A stretch of 64,000 nt of DNA from Aphelenchoides besseyi (Eukaryota > Nematoda > Chromadorea > Rhabditida > Aphelenchoididae): contig JAMPIQ010000001.1 of assembly GCA_024699855.1 (NCBI GenBank), forward strand, positions 16,058,001 through 16,122,000, read 5' to 3'. A model generated the notes under the pieces. That model was not told the origin of the DNA. It ran no database searches and saw only the letters and a list, made by a program, of their open reading frames with translations. A program made the translations under genes and the position numbers. Below are positions 22,383 through 34,078 of this stretch, in pieces; positions within the stretch are counted from its first letter, which is position 1, and each line of letters opens with the position of its first letter.

Positions 22383-24859
22383 ATGGCGGCGGTTGCTCAA
22401 CAGAACGGAATCAACGGAACAGTCGGATCGCCAAAGAAAGAGGTGGGAAGATTTGAGGTTCGTTGATTTTGGAATTTTCAGGTCAACGGAATCGAGGAGT
22501 CGGATGACGAAACTCCGTGGGCCGAACGCATAGACTCGCCACCCGATGAAATGAAAGGCGATTTCGAACGACCATTGAAAGTCGAACCGCAGGAAACACC
22601 GAAGAAAAGAAAGAAGAAACGTCAAGAATCATCGGACGAAGAAGAGGACTATAAACCGGAGGTTAGTTTCGCACTCATCCGATACGTTGACTGTTGAGTT
22701 TTGTTTCAGAAAAAAAAGTCAAAAAAATCTACGCAAAAGAAGCCCAAAGTTGAGATTGTTGAAGCAACACCGCAAAAGATACGCAAAGCACCTGGCAGCT
22801 CTTCTGACGCATCCCAAACACCGAAGAAAAAGAAAAAGCAAGAGGAAGAAGAGGAAGTTTGGCGATGGTAAGTTCATTTACTTGTTTTCGTTGTTGATTT
22901 TGTGATTTTAGGTGGGAGGAAGAGAAGAAAGCCGATGGTGTGAAATGGAACACTTTGGAGCACAAAGGACCACTTTTTGCTCCTGGTTACGAACCGGTTC
23001 CATCGTCGGTGAAGTTCAAGTACGACGGCAAGGAAATGAAACTGAGCATCGAAGCCGAGGAAGTGGCTTCTTTTTACGCCAAAATGCTTGATCACGAGTA
23101 CACATCAAAGCAGACTTTCAATCAAAACTTCTTTAAAGATTGGCGAAAAGTGAGTTTGTGAAAATGGAAGCCGACTAAGCTGTCTTCTAGGTAATGACAT
23201 CGGCTGAACGTGATCGCATTACCGATTTGAGCAAGTGCGATTTTCGAGCTCTTCGTGATTATTTCGCTTCCGAAACAGAGAAACGCAAAGCAATGACAAA
23301 AGAAGAGAAACAGAAGATCAAAGAAGAGAAAGAGGCTGAGGCCAAGATCTACGGGTTCGCGTTCATTGACGGGCACAAACAGAAGATCGGCAATTTCCGC
23401 ATCGAACCTCCCGGACTCTTTCGTGGTCGTGGTGATCATCCGAAAATGGGCAAACTGAAGAAACGCATTCAACCGGAGGACGTAATTATCAATTGCTCTA
23501 AAGGACAAGCGATTCCCGAAGCTCCGGTCGGTCACAAATGGAAAGAAGTTCGACACGACAATACGGTTACTTGGTTGTGTTCGTGGTCCGAAAATGTGCT
23601 GGGTAACAATAAGTACATTATGTTGAATCCATCGTCCAAAATCAAGGTAACAATCCGCAACAAATTTATTAATAACTAGTTCTTAGGGGGAAAAAGATTA
23701 CGAAAAGTTTGAAACTGCTCGTAAACTCAAAGGCAAAATTGACGAGATTCGCAAACATTACACGGAAGACCTTAAATCTGATCGAACTCTTGTCTGCCAA
23801 CGAGCTGTTGCTATGTATTTCATCGACAAGTTGGCACTTCGAGCGGGTAACGAAAAGGACACGGACGAAGCAGCTGATACAGTCGGTTGTTGTTCTTTGA
23901 GATGCGAACATGTTACGCTGCACAAAGAATTGGACGGTCAAAAGTAAGTTATACAAAAAATCGATAATCAGGTTCTAACAACTACTCATTCAGATACGTG
24001 GTTGAATTCGACTTCTTGGGTAAAGATTCGATTCGCTACCAAAACGCGGTACCAGTTGAGAAACAGGTCTTCAAACGTTTGAAGTACTTCAAAGAAGGTG
24101 GCAAGAACGATTCAGTACAAAATAAGAAAGGACCTGGTGATGCGCTCTTTGATCATCTGGACGTGAGTTTAATTGTTGACTTTCTAACTAGCATTAAACC
24201 AAATTTCAGACTTCAATGTTGAATTCGCACTTGCGAAGTTTGATGCCTGGTCTAACTGCGAAGGTCTTCCGTACGTATAATGCTTCTCATACGCTGCAAG
24301 AAAAGCTGAACGAGTTCACGAATGCCGATTCATCGGTGGCGGAAAAGATGTTGGCATACAACAGAGCCAATCGAGCTGTCGCCGTGCTTTGTAACCATCA
24401 ACGTTCAGTGCCAAAAACTCACGAGAAATCGATGGAGAACTTAGAGAAGAAGATCAAAGAAAAGGCTGACAAGTTGAAGGAAGTGAAGAAAGAAGCAAAA
24501 GCCGCTAAAGGAAAAGAAAAAGAGAAATTGGAGAAGAAGAAAAAAGATCTGAGTGAGCAGTTACGACGACTGAAGATTCAACGAACGGATCGCGTAAGTT
24601 TTCGTCTTCAACTACTTTTCTATTCGGGTTTCTAGGACGAGAACAAACAAATCGCGTTAGGAACTTCGAAGTTAAATTATTTGGATCCGCGAATCTCGGT
24701 AGCATGGTGCAAGAAGTACGACGTTCCAATCAACAAAGTCTTCAACAAAACACAACGGGTAAGCTCCTAAAGTCCTTCGAGCCATTCACATGGTTTGTTC
24801 TTTTAGGAAAAGTTCCGCTGGGCAATCGACATGGCAACAGAAGATTATGAATTTTAAAC
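22383..24859 (+). CDS. top-1: DNA topoisomerase I (type IB)
   Basis: Ten exons: 22383-22442, 22482-22661, 22710-22867, 22912-23149, 23191-23646, 23687-23943, 23994-24162, 24210-24593, 24636-24758 and 24807-24859. A lysine- and acid-rich N-terminal tail of about 130 residues precedes the core, which begins [20 protein letters not shown] and includes [42 protein letters not shown] and AVLCNHQR. A charged coiled-coil linker follows ([20 protein letters not shown]). The C-terminal domain has the active-site Tyr in [18 protein letters not shown] and the end [14 protein letters not shown]. It relaxes supercoils by nicking one strand through a 3'-phosphotyrosine intermediate in the nucleus. Length and all family blocks are complete. 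An ATTAAA-type signal lies about 100 bp after the stop. Confidence 0.98.
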
Positions 24860-25426
24860 AGTGGGACTCATTAATTTATCATTTTTGGTTTAACTCACAA
24901 CATTAACTAAATTGTAGTCGAATTGTTCAACCCCATAGTCATTTCCATTAAAGTTTTTCATTTTTCAATCTTTCCGAGAATCGAATTATTTTAATTATGT
25001 TCAATCGTTGGGTATTCTATAAGAACCAAACATAAATGCTGATTCAAACGTGAACACAACTAACCACAAGCATAGTCATGAATTATAAGTTTTGATTGTT
25101 TTTGGCTAGCAAATGCTCCAACGAGCAATCGCAAGTGCCATTCCTGCAACAAGCGCCTTTAAATTGCTCTTCAGTGTGCAGTTATTTCTGTCAAAAATGG
25201 GCATTTGAAATTGAATTGCAGTTGACTTTTTTGAAAACTGCAGATCTCGGATACAAACGACTTTGTAGGAGTTTGAATTCTGATTCCTCCAGTTCTCATT
25301 GTACGCTAGCAATGATCTTCTTAACATCAGATGTTTAATTTCAAGACACAAAAGCAAAGTAGTGGCTAATCAGATTTATTCGACGTTAGGAATAAACTTT
25401 GAGGTCGTGTCGACGTTTTAGCGACA
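24860..25426. other. intergenic interval between convergent genes
   Basis: 3' flanks of the topoisomerase gene and of the minus-strand RING gene. Overlapping frames of 80-83 codons occur on both strands at 25.1-25.35 kb, but neither shows codon or domain signals. Confidence 0.4.
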
Positions 25427-27356
25427 CTAATGAAGAAGTTTGGGTGTAAAACAACTAAACCAATTTGCTCGTCTTTTTCGTTGTTTAAGTCGTGATCGAA
25501 CACAAATTTGCGCCAATTTTTGCGCACGTCGGCATTCGCAAAGATGATCGTCGATTTGCTACAAGACGAGAATAAGTCTCGGAGATTGGCGACTCACTTT
25601 AAGAAGGGCGTTGACATAATTTCGTTCGGCCGTTTTCGATTCATCACTTGAAGCTCTTGATCTTGCAGTTTCGATCATCAGTAGAGTAATCGTAGCCGAA
25701 TCACAAACATCGCCGAATGTTGCACAGAGTCTGGACCAATCGGCAACAATTTGAACACGATTCGCCGACGTACTTGGCCAATGCTAAACAGCAATTAGGC
25801 GGTGGATTCCAAAGCGACTTACTAATCCAGCAGACTGTAACAGCTCGCCATAAGATTGCTGAACCAATTTCCATAGGTCCAAATGCTGCGATTGTTCGCT
25901 CAATTCGATTAGCGCAAGAAAACAATAAAGAAACGATTCGGCAAACAGAAGTAGAAATTCGGAGGGTGTTTGACTATAAAGTGACGTTTAATTTCGAAAT
26001 CAACAACTCGAACTCACTTATCCAACATGTCAATTAGCCCACGAACGCAAAGTCGCAACACGTCGGCACGAACCTGTGAAGGCGTTTCAGTTGAACAGAG
26101 AATCACTAAAAACTGCCGAATATCCTCGAAGGCTGTGGAATCCATCAAAGCTGCCAACGTGCACAAACTTTCAACAGCGCAGTCGATGGAATAAGACTCA
26201 TCGGTTGATTGAAACATTCGCTGAAACTCAGAGTTATAACAAAAAGGTAGTCATGGGGTTACTTGTAGCATATTCGAAGAACGTTGCAGTCGTGCCAACA
26301 AAATGAACGGTTTCTGTTTCAACGCACGGATTTCTCGTGGTGGCAAAAGATGATCTTCGATTTGAAATCGAATATTTATCTTCTGGATGGTCGTCGAGAG
26401 TTCGTTGTTAATCAGCTGTAAACGATCAGTCAAACACGAAAAGAAAAACCACACACCTCAAATGCTCGTTTCAAACCCTTCAACTCCTCACCGCGATTCT
26501 TAGCCAAACGTTCTTTGAATGAGTTTACGAATTTCCGTCGTTGTTCGTCCAAATCTCGTAGTTCTCGTTGAAAGTGTTTTTGTCCTAAAATAAAGTCTGT
26601 TAACAGAATCAACAGTTTTCACTTACCGTCCTCCAAAGTCTCCAGAGAAATCAACTGGTGACCATTATGACGATTCACGCAGCATTCCAAACAGGTCAAA
26701 CGCTAAAAACTTACTGTTTTATGGTCTCATTCGATTCGCACTTACAACTCGTTTACCATTGCCATAACATCTTGTACAAAAACGACAAAGCATCACTCTT
26801 TCGGTTGTGCCAACGAAACGTCGACAATCGAAACAAAATTCCGTCGGATCGTGGATGTTGATTTGAAGATCGTCGACGGTGTTCGATCCAGCGGTCATCG
26901 ACGAACCAACGCCGCTGGTTGAAGACGATGGAGATCGATGATCGGGGACATGGATGACCGTAATGTTCTGTTGACTGTTTTCGAGGCATTCTGAAAAAAA
27001 TGAGCGAAATCAAAAACCCCACTGATTAATGACTCACGACAAAGATCGTAGTTTGTTGGCGCTGTCATTGCACAAGTAGCATCAAAAGTGGAGCGACATT
27101 TCGGACACTGAACTTTGTCGAGTAGGTAGTACTGAAACGTTAGTGATTTCTTCTTTAATCACCAACTTACTTCCTGATGCAAACACAAAGAAAACAAACA
27201 ACCGGAACAGAAATTGTGACCACATGGCAATAACTTCGGTAGTCGAGAGTCCAAATCGAAAGCCTCCAAACAAACTGCACAACCAACGTCGTGAATCGAA
27301 GTTTGTGGTGGTGGCTCGCAGATTTGCACACTTGTTGGACCATCTGTTCGTCTCAT
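25427..27356 (-). CDS. RING finger / B-box coiled-coil protein (TRIM-like, putative E3 ligase)
   Basis: Ten exons: 27356-27171, 27131-27038, 26990-26746, 26702-26627, 26584-26457, 26415-26263, 26220-26018, 25973-25823, 25783-25598 and 25558-25427. The product has a C3HC4 RING (CAVCLEAFDLDSRLPKLL, CGHNFCSGCLF, CPKCR), a spacer, and a B-box-like zinc module (EFCFDCRRF..CRFCTRCYG..TCLECCVNRHNGHQ). A coiled coil follows (RELRDLDEQRRKFVNSFKER), then a helical C-terminal half ending QKLAQICVRSRLKQRKRR. This is the RBCC order of TRIM ubiquitin ligases without a recognisable SPRY, NHL or other C-terminal domain. The start was placed at the ATG directly after TTTGATTTACAG, a likely trans-splice or splice acceptor; a longer N-terminus through a GTG-opened stretch is possible. 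All exons join in phase. Confidence 0.85.
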
Positions 27357-29100
27357 CTGTAAATCAAATGGTAAGACACGGCGATCAAGTTTTCCGGTTG
27401 CCGTATCCCGCTGTGACAATGACTTTGAGGTCACTGGTAAGCAATCAGTAAAACTGCTTTTCTCTCCTCAAACGAAAAATTCCTGCGACATCCGAAATCC
27501 GTTGGAGTTAAATCGAGCGTACGCAAATTGACTCAAGATGTGCGCCGAGTTGATTAAAAACCGAACGGACTGGTTTGATCAACGACAAGACAACACACGG
27601 TGCTCTTAAGGAATTCGAAGCGATTAGCATAATCGAGAGTCTTGAGAAATTTGAAGCGCGTGAATTGAGTGGTCGATAGGCTGTCAAGGTCACCACTCAA
27701 TTTGCATTTTTAATCCGAATTGACACGCTCAATTGAGTAATTTCGATTCGATTAAGATCCCCAAGCGGCGATAAGAGTCCACGGTCAGAGTTGTGCTGCG
27801 AGCCATTCAGATCGACAAGTTTGTGTAGATCAATTTTTGAGGCCAAGAGATTCGCACGCCCATCGATCAAAGAACCTTTTGTTTGCCAACTTTGGTATTT
27901 CGCGTCCAAAATGAAAAGGCGCGTGCAGTGGCATTCTTCTCGGCTTTCAACTTTGTCGGCATTTCCGATGCCCTCAACTTTTTACTGTAAACTCGACGGT
28001 GGCACGCAAGTTGATCCGATCCGATTTATTGCCGCAACTAATGAGCTTGGCAAAAGCGGATCCATTTCCTGCCGCCCTCTAATTTACCCCAAACGACACA
28101 CTTGACTTTTCGGCAAAATTAACGAGCAAAATCGTCTTTCCGAGCAAACCGAGTAATTCGGTTGCTCAATCGGTTTTCTTTGTAACACAAAGTTTTGGGT
28201 CTCGGATTGCACAACAGACCCAAACTTGAGGACAATGAAGAATCGCACAGCTGAGCTAACTGTTCGCATCGGACACAATCCCGAAATGGCTCTCGGTTGC
28301 CGCTCTTCAATTAGACTCTAGGCTGCAAATCGAGCGTGTTTATGGAGATTAGCGAGAAAAAATAAACAGCTGAAGATCGGTGGTCAATACAACAGACGCG
28401 CAGCAACAAGTCGAGACCAAAAAACGATGTAATGAATAGCCCACTTCAACTAAGTGGTTTCGGCTTATGAAGAGTTGAACGGGCGAGAAAATTTATGAGC
28501 GTTAAGTGCGCGCAACAAATTCAAATTGAAGACGAAAAGATTTGGCAACATTTCGAGCTGAGTGATCGGACCTCCAATTCAAACTTCCCAATTGACTTTC
28601 ATTGCTGCGAACTTGCAAACGAATTCCTGAAACTGATCGTAAAACTCGACGATTGTCGGCGAACTCTTTTTGGGTTTCGATCGAAGATCGTAAAATTTGA
28701 AGCTGCTTTCGAATTTTATTTCCTTCAGACCCACGCAATTCGATTCCACTATCGAAATAACACAATCACAACAGCCACTCTATTAGTCGCTTATATCACA
28801 ATAAAAGAAAGCTTCGTTCCTACGGTAGTTTTGTTGGAACAATCGACTGCGAGACTTTCGAACATTGCAATCGTGCGCTCGCAATTGAGAGGAACGACCG
28901 TATTAGCGAACTCCAAGCGTCACAGACGACAGGTGGCAGTCGACTAATCCACGAGGAACGTGAATTCATGTGACAAGAAGGTACCTCCAATGCCACAGAA
29001 TGACGAATCTACTCAATTGACTGATGAACTTGTTTGGCACCTTGAAATTTGAAATCTTTGAGCGTCTTGAAATCGATTCAACCACTAAAGATTAATGAGT
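27357..29100. other. long intergenic interval
   Basis: No family signal on either strand. A 150-codon plus-strand frame at 28495-28947 starts with ATG (MSVKCAQQIQIEDEKIW) but has no splice partners and no known motif. I consider it a weak candidate only. Confidence 0.4.
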
Positions 29101-29654
29101 TTATTTTACGAAAACAAAGCTCGAGTTTGCGGCCAAAACGCTTTCGCGCAACTTAGCCATCTCTTCGGACGCTAACGGCGATTGATCCTTATCGCATTCT
29201 TTGAGTAATTTACAAGTACTAATCGGTTTGTATCGATGGGTTATGAGCGCTGCACGCATTCCATCACCAATGGACTCCAATTGTGGAATTAACACCAACA
29301 AGCAACGTCGTTTGTACTGAAAAGCAATCAGTCAAACTTGAATAGTCGGAAGTCGGACCTCATAGTATCGTTTACAAATGTGTTTCAGTTTGTGACGTAA
29401 CAGTCGAACGGAATCACCGCCGCGTTGGTAGCCGACGAACGTCATGAACAAAACTCGTTGGCAGTAACTGCACTCGTCAGCAGCAGCCATTTTGGGTGGT
29501 GGTTCGGCTTCTTCCTGAAAACCAATTAGTCAGCAAACGAGCGGTCAACATTCAAAGCGATTGCAAAACGCCAAAAAAAACTCACCAAGTTTTCATCGCA
29601 AAGGCAAATTTGGATTGAGATCAAAAAGACAAAAGTCGCCACCAGCCAATTCAT
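29101..29654 (-). CDS. secreted saposin-like (SapB) protein
   Basis: Exons 29654-29586, 29514-29359 and 29316-29101. A signal peptide (MNWLVATFVFLISIQICLC) is followed by one saposin B domain with its six cysteines: CSYC, then KLKHICKRYY and KRRCLLVLIP, then STCKLLKEC. The spacing is right for three disulfides in a four-to-five-helix fold. In nematodes such single-domain proteins (caenopores, spp genes) act as membrane-permeabilising antimicrobial or digestive effectors in the gut; that role is inferred here. The second intron has an unusual donor, GAG/gtccga, but the phase and the cysteine spacing across it fit. Confidence 0.85.
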
Positions 29655-30210
29655 CGGCGCAGCTTCGGAGATGTACAGGAGCCGTAGGCTCGTTGCAGCA
29701 TTACGTGCCTCAAGAAGCACAGAAAAATCCACTTTACAATAAGACGTGAGCAAACTCCTAACAAAAATCAATTAGAAGGGGAAAAATAGCGCGACCTCTT
29801 CGTCTCTTCTTTGCGCGCATTCGATTGATGGATTAGCGTCAGCGAATGTCATCGATGAAAGAAAAGTGGAACGTTTTTGGCAACAAAACGACAATTAGAA
29901 CTTCGTGATGAGTTCGTCAAATAGGACGATGTTACTTCCTGATCACATGCTTTCTGTTTACTCAACTGCTCGAGAAGAGGGAGGTCACTAGACCGTGCAC
30001 TTGACTGCCAAAATGATGTTTATTGTTGTTCACAAGAAATTCTACAAAGCGAACTAACCGGCTAACTATACGCACGAGGAGGAGAAGCGAAAAATATTTC
30101 TTGGCCGGGTATTTACACAATCAACTGGTTGAAAGAAGGAAGGAGGAAATAAACTCTATGAGGTCGAAGACGAAACAGAAAGCGCTGAACAGTTTGGCAA
30201 ATCGTTTAAA
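29655..30210. other. intergenic interval
   Basis: 5' flank of the saposin-like gene and 3' flank of the nuclear receptor gene. No open frame with protein character. Confidence 0.4.
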
Positions 30211-33200
30211 TTAATCGTTTGAAGTTTGTGGTGTTGGTGCTGTTGGACCGGAATTTGTTGAAGGGAAAATCGTCTTAACGTCCATTGATAGAATGTACGG
30301 CATTACCGCATCGAATTGTAAGTTTCCGATCAACGCGCTAAAGAACAATTCGACAATCAAGTCGGGACGAAACCAGCGAAGTAATGGCAACAATTGAAGA
30401 AGTTGAGAATATCGTTCGAGGGCCGAATAGACGGCCGACGAAGCGGCACGAACGTCCGTCGATTGACTTATTGCCAACAACTGTGCGACCGTTGTTGCGG
30501 GTTGCGGCGAAAGCGGCGCACCAGTTCCCGTCGTTGCAGAGCCGTTCTCTGATTGCGAATCGTCGGTTGAATGACTGTCGCGTAGAATCAGATCGTACAA
30601 TTCACGACACGCTTTGCCGTTCACTTGTTGTGCCCATGCGGTTGCCGACTGACCGCCACCACTTCCTTCAGCGGTCAACAGTAGTCGATTGCCATTCGGT
30701 GGTAAGTCATCAGCCGTGAACGCAATGGTCTTCAAGTACGCAAATTCCATTGCCGTCGGTTTCAATTGATCGCAACGTTGAGCCAAACGAGTCAAATAAG
30801 TGATCTGTTGATTCACTTCATCGCAATGTGGAGTATCGATTTGTCCTAAACCAATGAAAGAGTACTTGTGAATTTATTAAGAAACAAACCGATTTGTATG
30901 TAACTGTTAAGCAAATGTAAACTCATTGCACTCAGCATTTCGGTCAAATTGAATTCGTTAGAGCATTGCATTAGACCGAGAACGAAGATGTCACACCATT
31001 TCAATTTCATTGTACTCTCCAAATACGTTGGTCTAAAGAACAAGCAACTGAACTGAGCATTGGTTATCGACTTACCGTGAATTCAAAATTTTGATTTGTT
31101 TCAACCAATGCACGGACAAAAACAGCAAACGACTCGCCGTTTCATTTACCACTTGACTATCGAAATCGTTAGGCAACGGTTGTGGAATTGGCAGATCGAA
31201 TTTCGCTTCATCGCTTCCAATCAACGGTCCATCAGCCAACTCCTGAGGCCGCTGTGTTCGATTGCGAAAGTGGTGATGCAGATCATCGGCAGTCGAAATC
31301 GACGAGCCTGCGCCCGTTGATTGCGGTGATGCCGATGCGGTCAACGAACTAGTTGTTTCGGCTCCAGATTCGTCCATTTCATTTGCTGCAGATGTCGGAA
31401 CGGGACGCATCGGACTCAAACCGCAAACATCCAAAAGGGAAGTTGATTCCGAGAATTTGCGTTCCGGACTCATACGTTCCTTCTGTTGCACAATAGCCAA
31501 CAGTCCTTGCACGTAGTTCGGATTGTTGAGTGGTGACTACAAGCAAAGTAATCGTTTTTCTATGCCTTCTCGCAAACTTACATGCGAAGTTGAAGCAGCG
31601 ATGAGAGATGATCGTGGGACTTCTGGCTGACTGACCGGTTGCTGAGGTGTTGCGACGGCATTTTGATTGTTGTGCATTGGACGACGTTCCGCTTGAACAG
31701 CTAGAAAAGAAGGCTATAAATCAACAAGATTAAAAACTTACATTCGGATTTCATTCCCATTGACAAACATTTTTTCAGCCGACAGTATTGACAACGATTG
31801 CGATGAAACTTTGTCACCATGCAATCTTTGCTGCCACGACAAACGTAACCAATTTGTTTGCGGATGGAACGTTTGAAGAAGCCTAAAAACTCAAAGATCA
31901 TGATGTTAACCACTGCAAGATACCAACCTTTACAACCTTCACAAGAAACGGCACCTAAAATAAGACAACAGGTGAATTTTAGTCGAATGACGTGAAATTT
32001 TACCGTAGTGTCTACCCGACGCCTTGTCGTTACAAACGACGCAAAGATCGGGGCAACTTCCAATGCCGTTCGTCGGACCACCTGTTGGCGTCGATGGAGC
32101 TTCGGATTTTAGGCGTTGAGTTGGAATCGGATTGCCCGTAGAAGCGGATTCGAAGTTCGGGTGCAACATGAACTAAAAAATGGGAATGAGAAAGCGATCT
32201 CGTGGTGGTCGTGAATACGCGTACTTTTGGAACAAAAAGATTAACCAAGAAAAGATATTAATTAGTCAAACACCTGTGGTAACCAATGGAGATTTCGGGG
32301 CGGCGTTTAAGAAGCTGAACTCCCGAAAAAAGACGATTAAACATCCCAAAACTGATTACTCAGTTTAATCCGCGAGTCTTCGCTCTGGTAATCCGCGATC
32401 GTTGGTCAATTTGGCACTTCGAATCGCGTGTATGCGGACCTCAAAAACGAATTCTGAATGAATTCGAAAGATTGCCAGAAGAATTCGATTAAGCGGATTG
32501 GACGATTTTTAGTCAACTTTCGATTCCAGCACTTCAATCCGAAACTCGCGAAACGTGCCAATGCGAAACGAGATGATTAACATCGAACGGTTCGAAATCG
32601 CCATTCCGGTCACGATTTGGCCTCACCAAACGCAACGACTTTATAACAACTCGCCCTCGTGCCAACCGCGCGTTTCAATTCGAAAATCGACGCGCAAAAT
32701 GAGTGACCTTTCGCTCACAAATTTAACCCGAAGAAGATCCGTCAGCCGTCCGTTTGCTTCGGCGCGGCCAAAATCGTCGAAATTTTCCTTCAAAGGTCAC
32801 TTGCGCGAGATGTCGGAGGGCGCTGTTTCAAGGGGCTGCACGGATTTGTTAATTCACAACGACTTTCGAGCATGAGGCCACGAAAACTGAAACTGCGCTG
32901 AAAGGAAAGGTTTCGAGTCGTCAAATTGCTTTCCGCGAGTCCCGTCATTAAATTCCCCCCCTTTGGTCAAATTCGTTCTTAACTGAGCGCCGAGGTCAAG
33001 GGTGAACGAGCACAGACGATCGTTCCCGAGAAGCGAAAAGGTCATTTTGGTGAAGTTAACTACGAAATTTCATTTCCAAACTTCGCTTCTGTTCGCTGAT
33101 CCATTGCTTAGTTTGAATACAAATTCCGGCGACATCAAGTTGCTTTTAATTGAAGACAGCCAAGCATTTGAATCCGAATTCGTACTTCCCGCAACGTAAG

Positions 33201-34078
33201 AGAATTATATAGAGACTACAAAAGTTGAACAAAATGATGAAGAAAACAGCGTTGATGTACGAACTGTTTTAATTTGAATGCTCACCAGTGACGTATGTCT
33301 TTTTGAATCAAACAGCAAACATGACACATTCAAACGATTATCTGCGCCGGTTTAATGAAACGATTAGATTAACTGTACGCTTCTAACCATCATTCACTTC
33401 ATCACCTCGAAAACTTACTTGATTCGAATTGTTCTGTTGATTCAAGAGCTGAAGAAAGTTGTTCATACTGTTGGGCTGCGGTGGAGGCAATCGGCCAAAC
33501 GGTGGTGCTGCGGTGGGCGGTTTCGGTTGCTGCGAGTTCTGTTGCATTAGATTGAAATTGAATGCCTAAAGAGGTTAATCAAATGCAAAATCGCCGTTGT
33601 AAACTGACCTGTATCACGTTGTAGAGATTAGCCGGCGAGTTCAAGAGGCCGAGTTGCGACATCATGGCTTGTTGAGATGCGTGTATTGTCGGCACGTTTG
33701 CTGCCGTTCCACAAGACCCCAAAGCCGCTTGACTGCGGCCGAAAATGTCGCGCGTCGGAGGCTGGAATCCCAACTTGTGATCCGATGGCCGAGCCCCGGC
33801 CTGCTTGTCCGCGTCTGACGGCGTCTTGGAACGGCGGCGTTTTGGAACGCCTGAATTCGAAGAGGAAAGATTAGCGGAAGAATTCGAATGAAGAGTCGCG
33901 AAGAAATGAACGCCGTTGATCAATGGGCCGAAAACGGAGAGATCCCGTTTGCTAGCAACCGGTTTGCGGGGTCGAACGGCAAAAACACATTCAAGGACAG
34001 TGCAATGCCACGGCACGACCTCGAGTCCTGAAGGTTAATTGCGTTGCAGAGAGCAGCCAACAAACCGGCTGACGACAT
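30211..34078 (-). CDS. nhr-41: nuclear hormone receptor, NR2C (TR2/TR4) type
   Basis: Exons 33850-33609, 33565-33419, 32172-32004, 31954-31928, 31882-31742, 31700-31582, 31536-31076, 31032-30890 and 30845-30211. The DNA-binding domain reads [18 protein letters not shown], then [20 protein letters not shown] (P-box CEGCKG), CRGSKDC and [19 protein letters not shown], followed by SVQAERRPM as in TR4 (SVQSERKP). The ligand-binding domain has [41 protein letters not shown] and [20 protein letters not shown], near the family's end. The N-terminal region is Gln/Pro/Ser-rich. A long intron (32173-33418, about 1.25 kb) separates it from the zinc fingers. The start is uncertain: an ATG at 34078 (MSSAG) can be spliced in phase through a GTTTGT donor, but this is a guess. 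Confidence 0.93.

Noticed and set aside
28495..28947. 150-codon plus-strand frame as a gene
   Set aside because: It starts with ATG but has no motif, no signal peptide, no splice partner and no flanking signals; kept only as a remark on the interval.
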